A DNA stretch of 64,000 bases from Thermopolyspora flexuosa (GTDB lineage: Bacteria > Actinomycetota > Actinomycetes > Streptosporangiales > Streptosporangiaceae): the NCBI RefSeq assembly GCF_006716785.1, contig NZ_VFPQ01000001.1:4464001-4528000 (forward strand). Reading direction: 5' to 3'. The position numbers were made by a program, and so were the translations under genes. The stretch's first letter is position 1. Every line of letters begins with the position of its first letter. The notes beneath the pieces are model-generated. The model ran no database searches. It saw nothing but the letters and a program-made list of their open reading frames with translations, and was not told where the DNA came from. Of this stretch, positions 27,452 to 36,584 are shown piece by piece.

Positions 27452-28225
27452 TCACTTGGGCTGGAACCGGATACCGCCGTCGAAGCGGATGATCTCGCCG
27501 TTCATGTAGTCGTTCTCGATCAGGGAGCGCACCAGGTGGGCGAACTCCTCCGGACGGCCGAGCCGCTTGGGGAACGCCACCGGCTGGGCGAGGCGCTGCT
27601 TCCACTCCTCGGCCTGCGGGCCGGTGCCGTAGATCGGGGTGTCGATGATGCCGGGGCAGATGGTGAGCACCCGCACGCCGATCACCGACAGGTCGCGGGC
27701 GGCGGGCAGCGTCATGCCCATGATGCCGCCCTTCGAGGCGGAGTAGGCGACCTGGCCGGTCTGGCCCTCGATGCCCGCCACCGACGCGGTGTTGATCACC
27801 ACGCCGCGGGAGCCGTCGGCGTCCACCGGCTCGGTCTTGGCGATCGCCGCCGCGCCGATGCGCATGAGGTTGAAGGTGCCGACGAGGTTGACGTTGATCA
27901 CCTTCAGGAAGGTTTCGAGGTTGTGCGGCTGGTTCTCGCGGTTGACGGTCCGCTCGGCCCAGCCGATGCCGGCGCTGTTGACGATCGCGCGCAGCGGCTT
28001 GCCGGTCGCGACCGCCGCGTCCACCGCCGATTGCACCTGCTGCTCGTCGGTGACGTCGCACTTGACGAAGACGCCGCCGATCTCCTCGGCGAGGGCCTTG
28101 CCGGCCTCCTCGTTCAGGTCAGCGAGCACCACGGTCGCGCCGATCCGGGCGAGTTCGCGCGCGGTGGCCGCACCCAGGCCACTCGCCGCGCCGGAGATGA
28201 CTGCTGCTGCTCCGTTGAGATCCAT
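27452..28225 (-). CDS. SDR-family oxidoreductase, 3-hydroxyacyl-CoA dehydrogenase type II-like
   Basis: 257 residues. The NAD(P)-binding 'VISGAASGLGAATARELA' (TGxxxGxG-type with Ser) is at residues 9-26, the structural 'NSAGIGWA' follows, the catalytic Ser lies in 'GVVINTASVAGIEGQTG', and the YxxxK motif in 'VAYSASKGGIMGMTL'. Combined with 'GVRVLTICPGIIDTPIYGTG', it resembles mitochondrial HSD10-like 3-hydroxyacyl-CoA dehydrogenases, which oxidise 3-hydroxyacyl-CoA in beta-oxidation. The crotonase gene downstream supports that reading. Cofactor preference is probably NAD because an Asp ('VVLADLNEE') ends beta-strand 2. Confidence 0.87.
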   Translation of the reverse strand: MDLNGAAAVISGAASGLGAATARELARIGATVVLADLNEEAGKALAEEIGGVFVKCDVTDEQQVQSAVDAAVATGKPLRAIVNSAGIGWAERTVNRENQPHNLETFLKVINVNLVGTFNLMRIGAAAIAKTEPVDADGSRGVVINTASVAGIEGQTGQVAYSASKGGIMGMTLPAARDLSVIGVRVLTICPGIIDTPIYGTGPQAEEWKQRLAQPVAFPKRLGRPEEFAHLVRSLIENDYMNGEIIRFDGGIRFQPK

Positions 28226-28431
28226 AGTCCGGACCTTAACCGCGAACCGAAGAAAGTTCTACTGGAAGTGGCCCAAATCTCCGCCACCCGCCGGGCACCG
28301 CTCGGCGGCGACCGCGGGACGCGGCGCCCCGGTCACCCTGCCTGGTTCGCGAATCCGCAGGTCACGGCCGTCATCGCGCACGGGGTACGTCCGGTATACC
28401 CGCCGTGCCGTACCCGACCCCTCCGGCGGGC

Positions 28432-28770
28432 TCAGCCGGCGGCGACCGCGCTCGCCACGTCCGGGTAGACCTTGATGCGGCGGTCGAGGCCGGTCGTGCG
28501 CAGGATGCGGGCGACCGGCGGCTGGGGGTTCGCCAGGCTGACGCAGCCGCCCTCGCTCGTGGCGAGCCGCCACGCCTCGATCAGCACCGAGAGCCCGCTG
28601 GAGTCCATGAACGACAGCTCCGACAGGTCGAGCACGAGCGTGGGGCCGTCCTTCTTGATGGCGTCCCGCACCTCCTCACGCAGGTGCGGGGCGGTGAATA
28701 GATCCAGCTCACCTTCGACGGCCACCACCGCGGCATCCCCGAGCGCCCGTCGAGCGAGCTTCAACTTCAT
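28432..28770 (-). CDS. STAS-domain anti-sigma factor antagonist
   Basis: 112 residues, a single STAS domain: 'VVAVEGELDLFTAPHLREEV', then the phosphorylatable 'LSFMDSSGLSVLIEAWRLA' (the Ser in D-S-S-G) and 'RILRTTGLDRRIKVYPDVASA'. GGAGGAGG precedes ATG 28770. Antagonists of this type bind and sequester an RsbW-like anti-sigma kinase when unphosphorylated. It begins 37 nt after the CbiO gene on the same strand and may be co-transcribed, but the physiological link to nickel/cobalt uptake is not evident. Possible partners encoded in the window are the PP2C-HATPase protein (17.3 kb) and the RsbW-like ATPase (47.6 kb). Confidence 0.87.
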   Translation of the reverse strand: MKLKLARRALGDAAVVAVEGELDLFTAPHLREEVRDAIKKDGPTLVLDLSELSFMDSSGLSVLIEAWRLATSEGGCVSLANPQPPVARILRTTGLDRRIKVYPDVASAVAAG

Positions 28771-28807
28771 CTGAACCTCCTCCGGCGAGGTTCACTTTAC
28801 TTCGACA

Positions 28808-29608
28808 TCACCGAGCGTGAAGGTCAGGAACCGTTGTCGGCCCCGGCACGGTGAAGCCGAAGGGCAGCTCCAGCCGGTGGGCGGCGAGCAGCTCGGCGTC
28901 GGCGAGGATCTCGCGGGTGGGGCCGTCCGCGACGATCACGCCGCCGGAGAGGATCAGCGAGCGCTCGCACAGCTCGAGGGCGTACGGCAGGTCGTGGGTG
29001 ACCATGAGCACGGTCACGTCGAGGCCGCGCAGGATCTCGGCGAGCTCCCGGCGGGAGGCCGGGTCGAGGTTCGAGGAGGGCTCGTCGAGCACGAGGATCT
29101 CCGGCTCCATGGCGAGCACGGTGGCGACCGCGACCCGGCGCCGCTGACCGAACGACAGGTGGTGCGGCGGCCGGTCGATCGCGTCCAGCATGCCGACCCG
29201 CTCGAGCGCGTGCCGTACCCGGCGCTCCAGCTCCTCGCCGCGCACCCCCATGTTCGCCGGGCCGAACGCCACGTCCTCGCGCACGGTCGGCATGAACAGC
29301 TGGTCGTCGGGGTCCTGGAAGACCAGGCCGACGCGGCGCCGTACCTCGCGGAGGGTGTCCTTGCGCACCGGCAGCCCGGCCACGACCACCTCGCCGTGCC
29401 CGGGGGTGAGGATGCCGTTGAGGTGCATGACGAGCGTGGTCTTGCCCGCGCCGTTGGGGCCGAGCAGCGCCACCCGCTCGCCGCGCTCGATGGTGAGGTT
29501 CACCCCGAACAGCGCCTGGGTGCCGTCGGGGTAGGCGTAGGCGAGGTCGCGTACCCGCAGCGACGGCTCGGCCGCGGTCGCGTCCCTGTCCGCTACGGCG
29601 TCCTCCAT
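28808..29608 (-). CDS. cbiO: Nickel/cobalt ECF transporter ATPase CbiO
   Basis: 266 residues from ATG 29608 (GGAGG 5 nt upstream). ABC ATPase: Walker A 'LLGPNGAGKTTL', Q-loop 'GLVFQDPDDQLFMPTVREDV', signature 'HLSFGQRRRVAVATVLAM' (LSFGQ in place of LSGGQ), Walker B 'EILVLDEPSSNLDP' and H-loop 'VLMVTHDLPYAL'. It energises the CbiM/CbiQ complex encoded immediately upstream. Only one ATPase gene is present, consistent with a dedicated (group I) ECF transporter. Confidence 0.9.
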   Translation of the reverse strand: MEDAVADRDATAAEPSLRVRDLAYAYPDGTQALFGVNLTIERGERVALLGPNGAGKTTLVMHLNGILTPGHGEVVVAGLPVRKDTLREVRRRVGLVFQDPDDQLFMPTVREDVAFGPANMGVRGEELERRVRHALERVGMLDAIDRPPHHLSFGQRRRVAVATVLAMEPEILVLDEPSSNLDPASRRELAEILRGLDVTVLMVTHDLPYALELCERSLILSGGVIVADGPTREILADAELLAAHRLELPFGFTVPGPTTVPDLHAR

Positions 29609-29655
29609 CACACCCTCCGGCACCGATCCGGCACGCCCGGCGGGACCCAGCCTAG

Positions 29656-30420
29656 TCATGCCAGCGTCCGGGCGAGCGCGGCGACCACGGCCGCGGCGGC
29701 GGGCAGGGACAGCGCCGCGGCCCAGGCGGCGGGCGGCACGGGCCGGTCGTCGAGCACCGGCAGGGTGCCGGTGAAGCCGCGGCTCAGCATGGCGAGGTGC
29801 ACGCGCTCGCCGCGCTCGTAGGAGCGGATGAACAACGCGCCGACCGAGCGGGCGAGCACCGGGGCGGCCCGCAGGTCGCGGGCGGTGAAGCCGCGCGACT
29901 CGCGGGCGACCCGCATGCGCCGCATCTCGTCGAGGATCACGTCCAGGTAGCGCAGCATGAACATGGCGATCTGCACGAGCAGCGGCGGGATGCGGAGCCG
30001 CCGCGCGCCGTGCAGGATGCGGTGCGGCTCGGTGGTGGCCGCGAGCAGGATGCTCGCCGTCACGCCGAGGGTGGCCTTGGCGAGGATGTTCCACGCCGCC
30101 CACAGGCCCTCGACGCTCAGGGCGAGGCCGCCCACCGCGACGCGCTCGCCCAGGCCGATGAACGGCAGGGCGAGCGCGAACGCCACGAACGGGAGCTCGA
30201 TCGCCATGCGCCGCAGCAGGAAGCCGGGCGGCACCCGGGCGATCGCCGCCACCGCGGCGAGCAGCGCGGCGTAGACGGCGAACGCCCACAGCGCGGACCG
30301 CGGGGTCGCCACGACCGTGATCGCGAAGGCCACGGCGGCGGCGAGCTTGCACTCCGGCGGCAGCCGGTGCACCGGCGTGTCGCCCGGCAGGTAGAGCCGG
30401 TGGTGGTGGCCCGCGGCCAT
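29656..30420 (-). CDS. cbiQ: Nickel/cobalt ECF transporter transmembrane coupling protein CbiQ
   Basis: 254 residues with five or six hydrophobic helices. The N-terminal 'LPGDTPVHRLPPECKLAAAV' and the coupling-helix motif 'MRVARESRGFTARDLRA' (A-R-x-x-R-G) are diagnostic of EcfT/CbiQ, which links substrate-capture protein CbiM to the ATPase. Its ATG overlaps the stop codon of the cbiM gene (TGATG), indicating translational coupling; cbiO follows 47 nt downstream. Confidence 0.9.
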   Translation of the reverse strand: MAAGHHHRLYLPGDTPVHRLPPECKLAAAVAFAITVVATPRSALWAFAVYAALLAAVAAIARVPPGFLLRRMAIELPFVAFALALPFIGLGERVAVGGLALSVEGLWAAWNILAKATLGVTASILLAATTEPHRILHGARRLRIPPLLVQIAMFMLRYLDVILDEMRRMRVARESRGFTARDLRAAPVLARSVGALFIRSYERGERVHLAMLSRGFTGTLPVLDDRPVPPAAWAAALSLPAAAAVVAALARTLA

Positions 30421-31478
30421 CAGGCGTGCGCCCGGTCCGGGGTGCCGGCGGTCTCGTCCCTGGTACGGCGCCGCGCCGCGTAGAACACCGCGCCTCCGAC
30501 GGCGACCGTGACGCCGACGCCGATGATCCCGGCGAGGCCGACCGAGAGCCGCTCGTTCTCCACACCGGCCACGCCGTAGTCGGCGAGCGGGCTGCCACCG
30601 AGGTTGTGCTCCTGCTCGGCCGCGTTGAGGCCGTGGTCCTCGGCGACCCGCTCCAGGCCGTCCGGGTCCCCGGAGGCGTAGAAGCTCACCACGCCCGCGA
30701 GCAGCAGCGACACCGCGAGGGCGGCGAGGCCGAACGGGGCCAGGCGCCGGGTGCGGGCCGGGGCGGCCTGCGGGCCGGACGGCTCGGCGGTCGTGGTCGC
30801 GCCGTCCGGGGTGCGCAGCACGAGCGGGGTGGCGAGGCTCCGCGCGCCGTACACCAGGTCCGGCCGTACCGCGAGCACGCTGCTCACGGTGAGCGCGGTG
30901 ATCAGGCCCTCGCCGATGCCGATCAGCACGTGCACGCCGCCCATCGCCGCGGCGACCGTGCCGACCTCGATCGGGGCGGTGCCGCCGATCCAGAACAGCA
31001 GCGTGAACACCAGGGCCGAGGCGGGCACCGAGACGAGCGCGCCCGCGAACGACCCGGCCACGATCGCGGGGCGGCCGCGCGGCAGCACCCGGACGACGAG
31101 CCGGAAGACCGCCCAGCCGACGACGGCGGTGACGATCGCCATCAGCACGATGTTCACGCCGAGCGCGGTGAGCCCGCCGTCGGCGAACAGTAACGCCTGT
31201 ATGAGGAGGACCACGGTCACCGCCAACACCGCGGTGTACGGTCCGACGAGCACCGCGGCGAGCGCGCCGCCGAGCAGGTGGCCGCTCGTGCCCGCGGCCA
31301 CCGGGAAGTTGAGCATCTGCGCGGCGAACACGAACGCCGCGACCAGACCGGCCATCGGGGCGGTGCGATCGTCGAGCTCGCGCCGCGCGCCGCGGAGGCA
31401 GACGGCCACGCCGCCGGCCGCGGCGACACCGGCGGCGATGGAGACGGAGGCGGTGAAGAACCCGTCCGGTACGTGCAT
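30420..31478 (-). CDS. cbiM: CbiM-CbiN fusion, nickel/cobalt ECF substrate-binding membrane protein
   Basis: 352 residues. The start is ATG 31478 (GGAGGG 6 nt upstream), giving the essential N-terminus 'MHVPDGFFTA': the amino group, His2 and a later His coordinate the metal. Six to seven transmembrane helices follow ('GTSGHLLGGALAAVLVGPY', 'VLIGIGEGLITALTVSSVL'). After a linker at about 235-255, a CbiN-like section has two helices flanking an extracytoplasmic loop 'DPDGLERVAEDHGLN...DYGV'. The fusion of M and N occurs in several actinobacteria. Nickel or cobalt cannot be told apart by sequence; a Nur-box-like operator upstream favours nickel. Confidence 0.88.
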   Translation of the reverse strand: MHVPDGFFTASVSIAAGVAAAGGVAVCLRGARRELDDRTAPMAGLVAAFVFAAQMLNFPVAAGTSGHLLGGALAAVLVGPYTAVLAVTVVLLIQALLFADGGLTALGVNIVLMAIVTAVVGWAVFRLVVRVLPRGRPAIVAGSFAGALVSVPASALVFTLLFWIGGTAPIEVGTVAAAMGGVHVLIGIGEGLITALTVSSVLAVRPDLVYGARSLATPLVLRTPDGATTTAEPSGPQAAPARTRRLAPFGLAALAVSLLLAGVVSFYASGDPDGLERVAEDHGLNAAEQEHNLGGSPLADYGVAGVENERLSVGLAGIIGVGVTVAVGGAVFYAARRRTRDETAGTPDRAHA

Positions 31479-31509
31479 GATCACCCTCCGATGTCCGGCT
31501 TTTGGCGCC

Positions 31510-31559
31510 ACTCTACGGCACGTCTTTGTAGTTGCAATATCCTCGCATTAACGATGCGA
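31510..31559 (-). promoter_or_regulatory. Promoter with Nur-box-like repeats upstream of cbiMQO
   Basis: On the minus strand TTGCAA (31532-31537) and TAGAGT (31510-31515) have a 16-nt spacer and suit a -35/-10 pair, 32 nt before the start codon. TTGCAA is also the first of three half-sites at 11-bp steps on the plus strand: TTGCAA (31532), TCGCAT (31543), ATGCGA (31554). The pair ATGCGA-GGATA-TTGCAA (minus strand) fits the nickel-responsive Nur consensus tTGCaa-N5-ttGCAA from Streptomyces. Repression by a Fur-family nickel sensor is inferred. Confidence 0.5.
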
Positions 31560-31728
31560 TTGCGTGACGTACGGCGCAGGCCGGGCACCGGCGGACCATG
31601 GCCGGTGGGCGGGGCGGGCCGGGTGGCGGCGCGCGGGCGCCCGCGGCCCGCGACACGCGTGCGGGCACCGGCGTGGCAGGGTCACGCGGGACGAGACGGG
31701 GACGAGCGGAGGCGGCCCGCACCCGGCC

Positions 31729-32700
31729 TCAGGCGTCCTCCCGCCGCACCTGCCCGGGCGTCTTGTCGTCGCGCAGGCCGCGCCAGCTCGGGTGGCGCAG
31801 CCGGTGGTCGCCGGTCCACTCGGCGTACCGCACCTCGCCCACGAGCCGCGGCTCCACCCAGTGCGCGCTGCGCGCGAACTCCCGGGGCACCTCGTCGTCG
31901 AACGGGCTCGCCGCCCGCTCCAGCGGCCGCAGCAGCCGGTCGAGCTCGCGCAGCGCCGCCTCGCTGAACCCGGTCCCCACGTGCCCGGCGTACCGCAGCC
32001 GCCCCTCCTCGTACACGCCGACGAGCAGCGACCCGATCGTGTCCGCCCGGCGCCCCTGCCCCGGCTGCCAGCCGCCGACCACGACCTCCTGGCTGCGGAA
32101 GTTCTTCACCTTGCGCCACTCCGGGCTGCGCCGCCCCGGCCGGTACGGCGAGGCGACCCGCTTGGCCACGATGCCCTCCAGGCCGAGCCGCCGCGACTCG
32201 TCGACCACCTGCGCCGCGGCCACCCCTTCCAGGTGGGGCGGCACGTCCCAGTGCGGGCCGGGCCGTACCAGGCCGGCGAGGAGCGCCCGGCGGTCCAGGT
32301 AGGGCAGGCCGATCACCGGGCGGTCGCCCACGTGCAGCACGTCGAACAGCAGGTAGCTGACCGGGACGAGGTCCATCAGCCGCCGGACCCGCGCCGGGTC
32401 GCGCTGGTGCATGCGCGGCTGCAGCGCCTCGAAGCGCGGCCGCCCCTGCGCGTCGAAGGCGACCACCTCGCCGTCGAGCACGCACCGCCGGTCCCCGACC
32501 GCGTCCGCCAGCCCGGCGAGCTCGGGGTAGGCGGCCGTGATCTCCTTGGCGTTGCGGGAGTAGAGCCGCACCCGCCCGTCCTCGACGTACGCGAGCGCGC
32601 GCACGCCGTCCCACTTCATCTCGTACGCCCATCCCTCGTCCCGGGCCGGCGCCGCCCCGAGCTGGGCCAGCATCGGCCGGTAGGCGGGCAGTCCCCCCAT
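31729..32700 (-). CDS. ATP-dependent DNA ligase, stand-alone LigD-type ligase domain
   Basis: 323 residues: adenylation domain then OB fold. The adenylated lysine lies in 'EMKWDGVRALAYV' (motif I), with 'LYSRNAKEIT' (motif Ia), 'VLDGEVVAFD' (III), 'LLFDVLHV' (IIIa), 'EGIVAKRVASPY' (IV), 'PEWRKVKNF' (V), and the OB motif 'WVEPRLVGEVRYAEWT'. The set matches the ligase module of LigD used in Ku-dependent end joining, but polymerase and nuclease modules are missing and no ku gene is in the window. Role in repair or as an accessory ligase is likely. Confidence 0.87.
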   Translation of the reverse strand: MGGLPAYRPMLAQLGAAPARDEGWAYEMKWDGVRALAYVEDGRVRLYSRNAKEITAAYPELAGLADAVGDRRCVLDGEVVAFDAQGRPRFEALQPRMHQRDPARVRRLMDLVPVSYLLFDVLHVGDRPVIGLPYLDRRALLAGLVRPGPHWDVPPHLEGVAAAQVVDESRRLGLEGIVAKRVASPYRPGRRSPEWRKVKNFRSQEVVVGGWQPGQGRRADTIGSLLVGVYEEGRLRYAGHVGTGFSEAALRELDRLLRPLERAASPFDDEVPREFARSAHWVEPRLVGEVRYAEWTGDHRLRHPSWRGLRDDKTPGQVRREDA

Positions 32701-32971
32701 GCCCCCGGTGCTACCCGCCGCCGTCTCCCGGCCGGGTCAAGCCACCGTCAACGACCTGCGGAAACACTCGGCCCCGCGATCACTGCGCGATCCGTGAGGA
32801 GCGCCGACCGGCCGCGCGCCGGCCGCGCCGCCCACCGCCACAAGAAAAGGGACGCGGCACACGTTTCAGGCACGTATCGGACCGGCTCGTACCGGGGTCA
32901 AATGCGCAACCGGTAACGTGCGGTCACGACATCACGCAAGCTTCTGGGACAACTCCATTGGTGGACGGCTC

Positions 32972-35900
32972 GTGAGATTTCGGGTGCTGGGCCCGCTGAC
33001 GGTGACCGCGGCGGACGGCCGGGAGGTGCCGATCGGCGGCAACAAGCTGCGGGTCGTGCTCGCCGGGCTGCTGCTGCGCGCGGGCGAGAGCGTGCCGGTG
33101 GGCCGGATCGCGAGCTGGCTGTGGGAGGAGACCGACGATCCGGACCGGGCCCGCGGGACCGTGCAGAGCTACATCAACCGGCTGCGCCGCCTGCCCGAGC
33201 TGCGGGACCTGCTGGTCACCGTCCCGGACGGCTACCGCGTGGCGTGCGACGCCGGCTCGCTCGACCTGCTGCGTTTCCGCGAGCTGACCGCGACCGCCCA
33301 GGCCGCCATCGCCGCGGGCGATCCGGCCGCGGCCACCGAGGCGCTGTCCGCGGCGGTCGGGCTGTGGCGGGGCCCGGCGCTGTCGAACGTGGACTCGCCC
33401 ACCCTCCACCGCGACGAGGTGGAGCCGCTCACCGAGGAGTGGCTGCGCGCCCAGGAGCAGTGGATCGACCTCGGCCTCGACGCGGGGCGGCACACCGAGC
33501 TCGTGCCGCAGCTGCGCGAGCTCACCCGCGCGCACCCGCTGCGCGAGCCGCTGTGGGAGCGGCTCATGCTCGCGCTGTACCGGTCCGGCCGTCAGGCCGA
33601 GGCGCTGCGCGCCTACCACGACCTCGCCGAGCTGCTCGCCGACGAGCTCGGCGTCGACCCCGGCCCGGCGCTGCGCAACCTGCACCAGGCGATCCTCACC
33701 GGCGATCCCGCGCTCGACCCGCCCGCCGGGCCGTACCCGGCGCGCCGTACGGCCTGGCCCATCGGGCCCGACCATCCGAATCCGGCCGAGACGGCGCAGG
33801 CGGCCGCCACACCGGTCTCGCCCACCGCGGCCATGCCCGCGACGCCCACACCGCCGGTGGCGCCCCTGACCACCGCACTGGCCGTCGCGCCGCCCGTGGC
33901 CTCGCCGATCACGGCGCCCGCCGCCGACGTCCCGCTCCCCCAGCCGGTGGGCGCGATCCCCGTGCCCCGCCAGCTCCGCCCGGACATCCCCAACTTCGCC
34001 GGGCGGCGGGCCGAGCTCGCCGTACTCGACCGGCTGCTCGAGGAGGCGCTCGGCGACTCCCCCGACGCCTCCCGCCCGCCCGTGATCGTCTCGGTGCAGG
34101 GAACGGCGGGCGTCGGCAAGACCGCGCTCGCGGTGCACTGGGCGCACCGGGTGCGCGACCGGTTCCCCGACGGCCAGCTCTACCTCGACCTGCGCGGCTA
34201 CGGCCAGGGACGGCCCGTGGAGCCCGCCGCCGCGCTGGAGACGCTGCTGCGCGCGCTCGGCACCCCGGCCGACCGGGTGCCGGTCGGCGTGGACGAGCGC
34301 TCGGCGCTGCTGCGCACCCTGCTCGCCGGGCGCCGCGTGCTGCTGCTGCTCGACAACGCGGGCGGCAGCGAGCAGGTGGCGCCGCTCATCCCCGGCTCGG
34401 GCGGCATGGTCCTGGTGACCAGCCGCAACCAGCTGCGCGCGCTCATCGTGCAGTACGGCGCGCGCCGGGTGGTGCTCGACCAGATGCCCGGCGACGAGGC
34501 CGTCGAGCTGCTCGCCGAGGTGCTCGGCCGGGACCGGATCGACTCCGACCCGGCGGCCGTCGCCGAGATCGTGGAACGCTGCGCCCGGCTGCCGCTCGCG
34601 CTGCGCATCTTCGCCGAGCGCGCCGCCCGGTTCCCGGACACGCCGCTGCGCCGCCTCGCCGCCGAGCTGCGCGACGAGCGTGGCCGGCTCACCGCGCTCG
34701 ACACCGGCGACGGCGACGACACCGACCTGCGCATGGTGTTCTCCTGGACCTACCGGGCGCTCGACGAGGCGGCCGCGCGCATGTTCCGGTTGCTCGGCCT
34801 GCACCCCGGCGAGGAGATCGGGGTCGGCGCCGCCGCCGCGCTGGTCGGCCCGGAGACCGCCCCGGACGAGGCCGCGGCCACCCGGCTGCTCGACCGGCTC
34901 GCCGCCGACCACCTGCTGCGCTCCCGCTCCCCCGGCCGCTACGACTTCCACGACCTGCTGCGCGCGTACGCGGCCGAGTGCGCCCGGGAGGCCGGGGAGG
35001 TCGACGAGCCGCTGCGCCGGGTGCTCGACTGGTACCTGCACACCGCGCACAACGCCGCCCGGCACCTGCCGCCCGGGGACCGCACGGTCCCGGCCGAGCC
35101 GCCGCCGCAGGAGGTGACCCCGCTCGAGTTCGACCGCCGGGAGGACGCGGTCGGCTGGTTCGAGACCGAGCTGGCGAACCTCATGGCCGCGGTGCGCACC
35201 GCCGCGGCGCACGGCCGGTACGGCCACGCGTGGCGGATCGCCGCGGTGCTCGTGCTGTTCCGCGACTTCCACGTGCCGGGCCCGGCGTGGGCGGACGTGC
35301 ACCGCATCGCGGCCGACGCGGCGCGCCGGGACGGCCGGCCACAGGAGGAGGGCCGCGCGATCAACCACCTCGCCGAGGTGCACGCCCGGCTCGGCGAGCT
35401 CGACGCGGCGGTGGCCCGCAACACCGAGGCGCTCGCGCTCGCCCGCGAGATCGGCGACCGCGACCTGGAGGGGTTCGTGCTCGCCGACCTGGGCGGGGTC
35501 TACTTCCGGCTCGGCGAGTTCGAGGAGTCGACGCGCTGCTACAACGAGGCGCTGGCGATCGCGCGGGAACGCGGCGACCGGCGGCTGGAGGCCGAGACGC
35601 TCGAGCACATCGCGCGCAACGACAACGGGCTCGGCCGGTACGAGGCCGCGCTCGAGCGCGCGCGGGCCGCGCTCGCCATCTACGACCGCATGCGCGACCC
35701 CTACCACCAGGGCGAGGCGCTGCGCACGATCGGCATCGCGCAGGCCGGGCTCGGCCGGCTCGACGAGGCGGCCTGCTCGTTCGAGCGCGCCCTGGAGCTG
35801 ATGCGCCGGTACGAGGACCGGCGCGGCGAGGCCGAGGTGCTCGACCACCTCGGGCGGGCGCTGCTCGCCGCCGGCGACCTGGCCGGCGCCCGCGACCGGT

Positions 35901-36031
35901 GGAATGCGGCCCTGCGGATCTTCACCGAGTACGGCGACGCCCGCGCCGCCGCGCTGCGCGAACGCCTCCGGGAGGCCGGCGACGCCCCCGTCGGCGATCC
36001 CGCCGGCCTCCCGAAGACGCGCCGCGCCTAG
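32972..36031 (+). CDS. SARP-family regulator with BTAD, NB-ARC ATPase and TPR array (AfsR-like)
   Basis: 1,019 residues from GTG 32972 (GGTGGA 6 nt upstream), giving the canonical start 'VRFRVLGPLTVTAADGREV'. Order: OmpR-type winged helix (1-95), BTAD (about 95-250, 'ALRAYHDLAELLADELGVDP'), Ala/Pro/Thr-rich linker (255-330), NB-ARC with Walker A 'GTAGVGKTALAV' (about 377) and 'RRVLLLLDNAGG', and a C-terminal TPR array (about 770-1000). AfsR-like SARPs activate secondary metabolism and bind 11-bp direct repeats. No biosynthetic cluster adjoins it; two perfect 11-bp repeats lie 172 bp downstream. Long-range or autonomous targets are possible. Confidence 0.9.
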   Translation: MRFRVLGPLTVTAADGREVPIGGNKLRVVLAGLLLRAGESVPVGRIASWLWEETDDPDRARGTVQSYINRLRRLPELRDLLVTVPDGYRVACDAGSLDLLRFRELTATAQAAIAAGDPAAATEALSAAVGLWRGPALSNVDSPTLHRDEVEPLTEEWLRAQEQWIDLGLDAGRHTELVPQLRELTRAHPLREPLWERLMLALYRSGRQAEALRAYHDLAELLADELGVDPGPALRNLHQAILTGDPALDPPAGPYPARRTAWPIGPDHPNPAETAQAAATPVSPTAAMPATPTPPVAPLTTALAVAPPVASPITAPAADVPLPQPVGAIPVPRQLRPDIPNFAGRRAELAVLDRLLEEALGDSPDASRPPVIVSVQGTAGVGKTALAVHWAHRVRDRFPDGQLYLDLRGYGQGRPVEPAAALETLLRALGTPADRVPVGVDERSALLRTLLAGRRVLLLLDNAGGSEQVAPLIPGSGGMVLVTSRNQLRALIVQYGARRVVLDQMPGDEAVELLAEVLGRDRIDSDPAAVAEIVERCARLPLALRIFAERAARFPDTPLRRLAAELRDERGRLTALDTGDGDDTDLRMVFSWTYRALDEAAARMFRLLGLHPGEEIGVGAAAALVGPETAPDEAAATRLLDRLAADHLLRSRSPGRYDFHDLLRAYAAECAREAGEVDEPLRRVLDWYLHTAHNAARHLPPGDRTVPAEPPPQEVTPLEFDRREDAVGWFETELANLMAAVRTAAAHGRYGHAWRIAAVLVLFRDFHVPGPAWADVHRIAADAARRDGRPQEEGRAINHLAEVHARLGELDAAVARNTEALALAREIGDRDLEGFVLADLGGVYFRLGEFEESTRCYNEALAIARERGDRRLEAETLEHIARNDNGLGRYEAALERARAALAIYDRMRDPYHQGEALRTIGIAQAGLGRLDEAACSFERALELMRRYEDRRGEAEVLDHLGRALLAAGDLAGARDRWNAALRIFTEYGDARAAALRERLREAGDAPVGDPAGLPKTRRA

Positions 36032-36584
36032 GAGAGCCTCATGCCCGGCGGGGGAGGAGCGCCGCAAGCCCCCCGCTGCGACCGCGACCGCTGTTTGGCG
36101 GGCGTGGCGCCCGCCGCACCCCCCTCGTGGCGCGGCCGCCGCGCGGCGCTCCTCTCCTGCCGGACCCACCAGCGGTATCGACGGTAGGGGCGCGCATTGG
36201 CAAACCGCTCACAGACCGCTCACAGGCGGATCGCCGTACTCCGGCATCCGCGACCATCCGCTCGCGCCGGATATGAGCCGTTTTTCAGCGAATGGTGGCT
36301 AACGCACCAGGTTGGCCGCCGCTCGGCGCCCCGGCCCGAGGCCGCGCGCGGGCGTGCCGTACCGGTCCCGCGGCGAAGAGGGTGTGGCCCGGCTTTCGCC
36401 GAGGCCGCCCATAGAAATAGCGAAAATAGGGAAGAAACAGGGCATTTAACCCGTAGAGCGGGATGAGTGATCCTCGCGACGAGGCCCTGGAGTGGGACCG
36501 GCGGTGCCCGTCCTCGCGGGGCACGGATCACCACCCCGGGCGTACCGGATGGTGACGTGCTGTTACCGTGGAGAGGGGGACACG
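36032..36584. other. 553-bp non-coding region after the SARP gene
   Basis: No credible gene in any frame. It contains the tandem 11-bp repeat at 36204-36225 and an AT-rich purine-rich stretch at 36411-36450 (AATAGCGAAAATAGGG) unlike its GC-rich surroundings. The promoter of the small secreted protein must lie here. I looked for a riboswitch between 36450 and 36560 and could not support one. Confidence 0.5.
36204..36225 (+). repeat. Perfect tandem repeat of an 11-mer (ACCGCTCACAG x2)
   Basis: ACCGCTCACAG occurs twice back to back. Direct repeats with an 11-bp period are the recognised binding mode of SARP/AfsR and PhoP-type winged-helix activators, one helical turn per monomer. The nearby SARP gene makes an operator function plausible. 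Confidence 0.5.

Noticed and set aside
36450-36560. Possible riboswitch before the secreted cysteine protein
   Set aside because: Some pairing is possible, but no conserved core of a known class could be identified.
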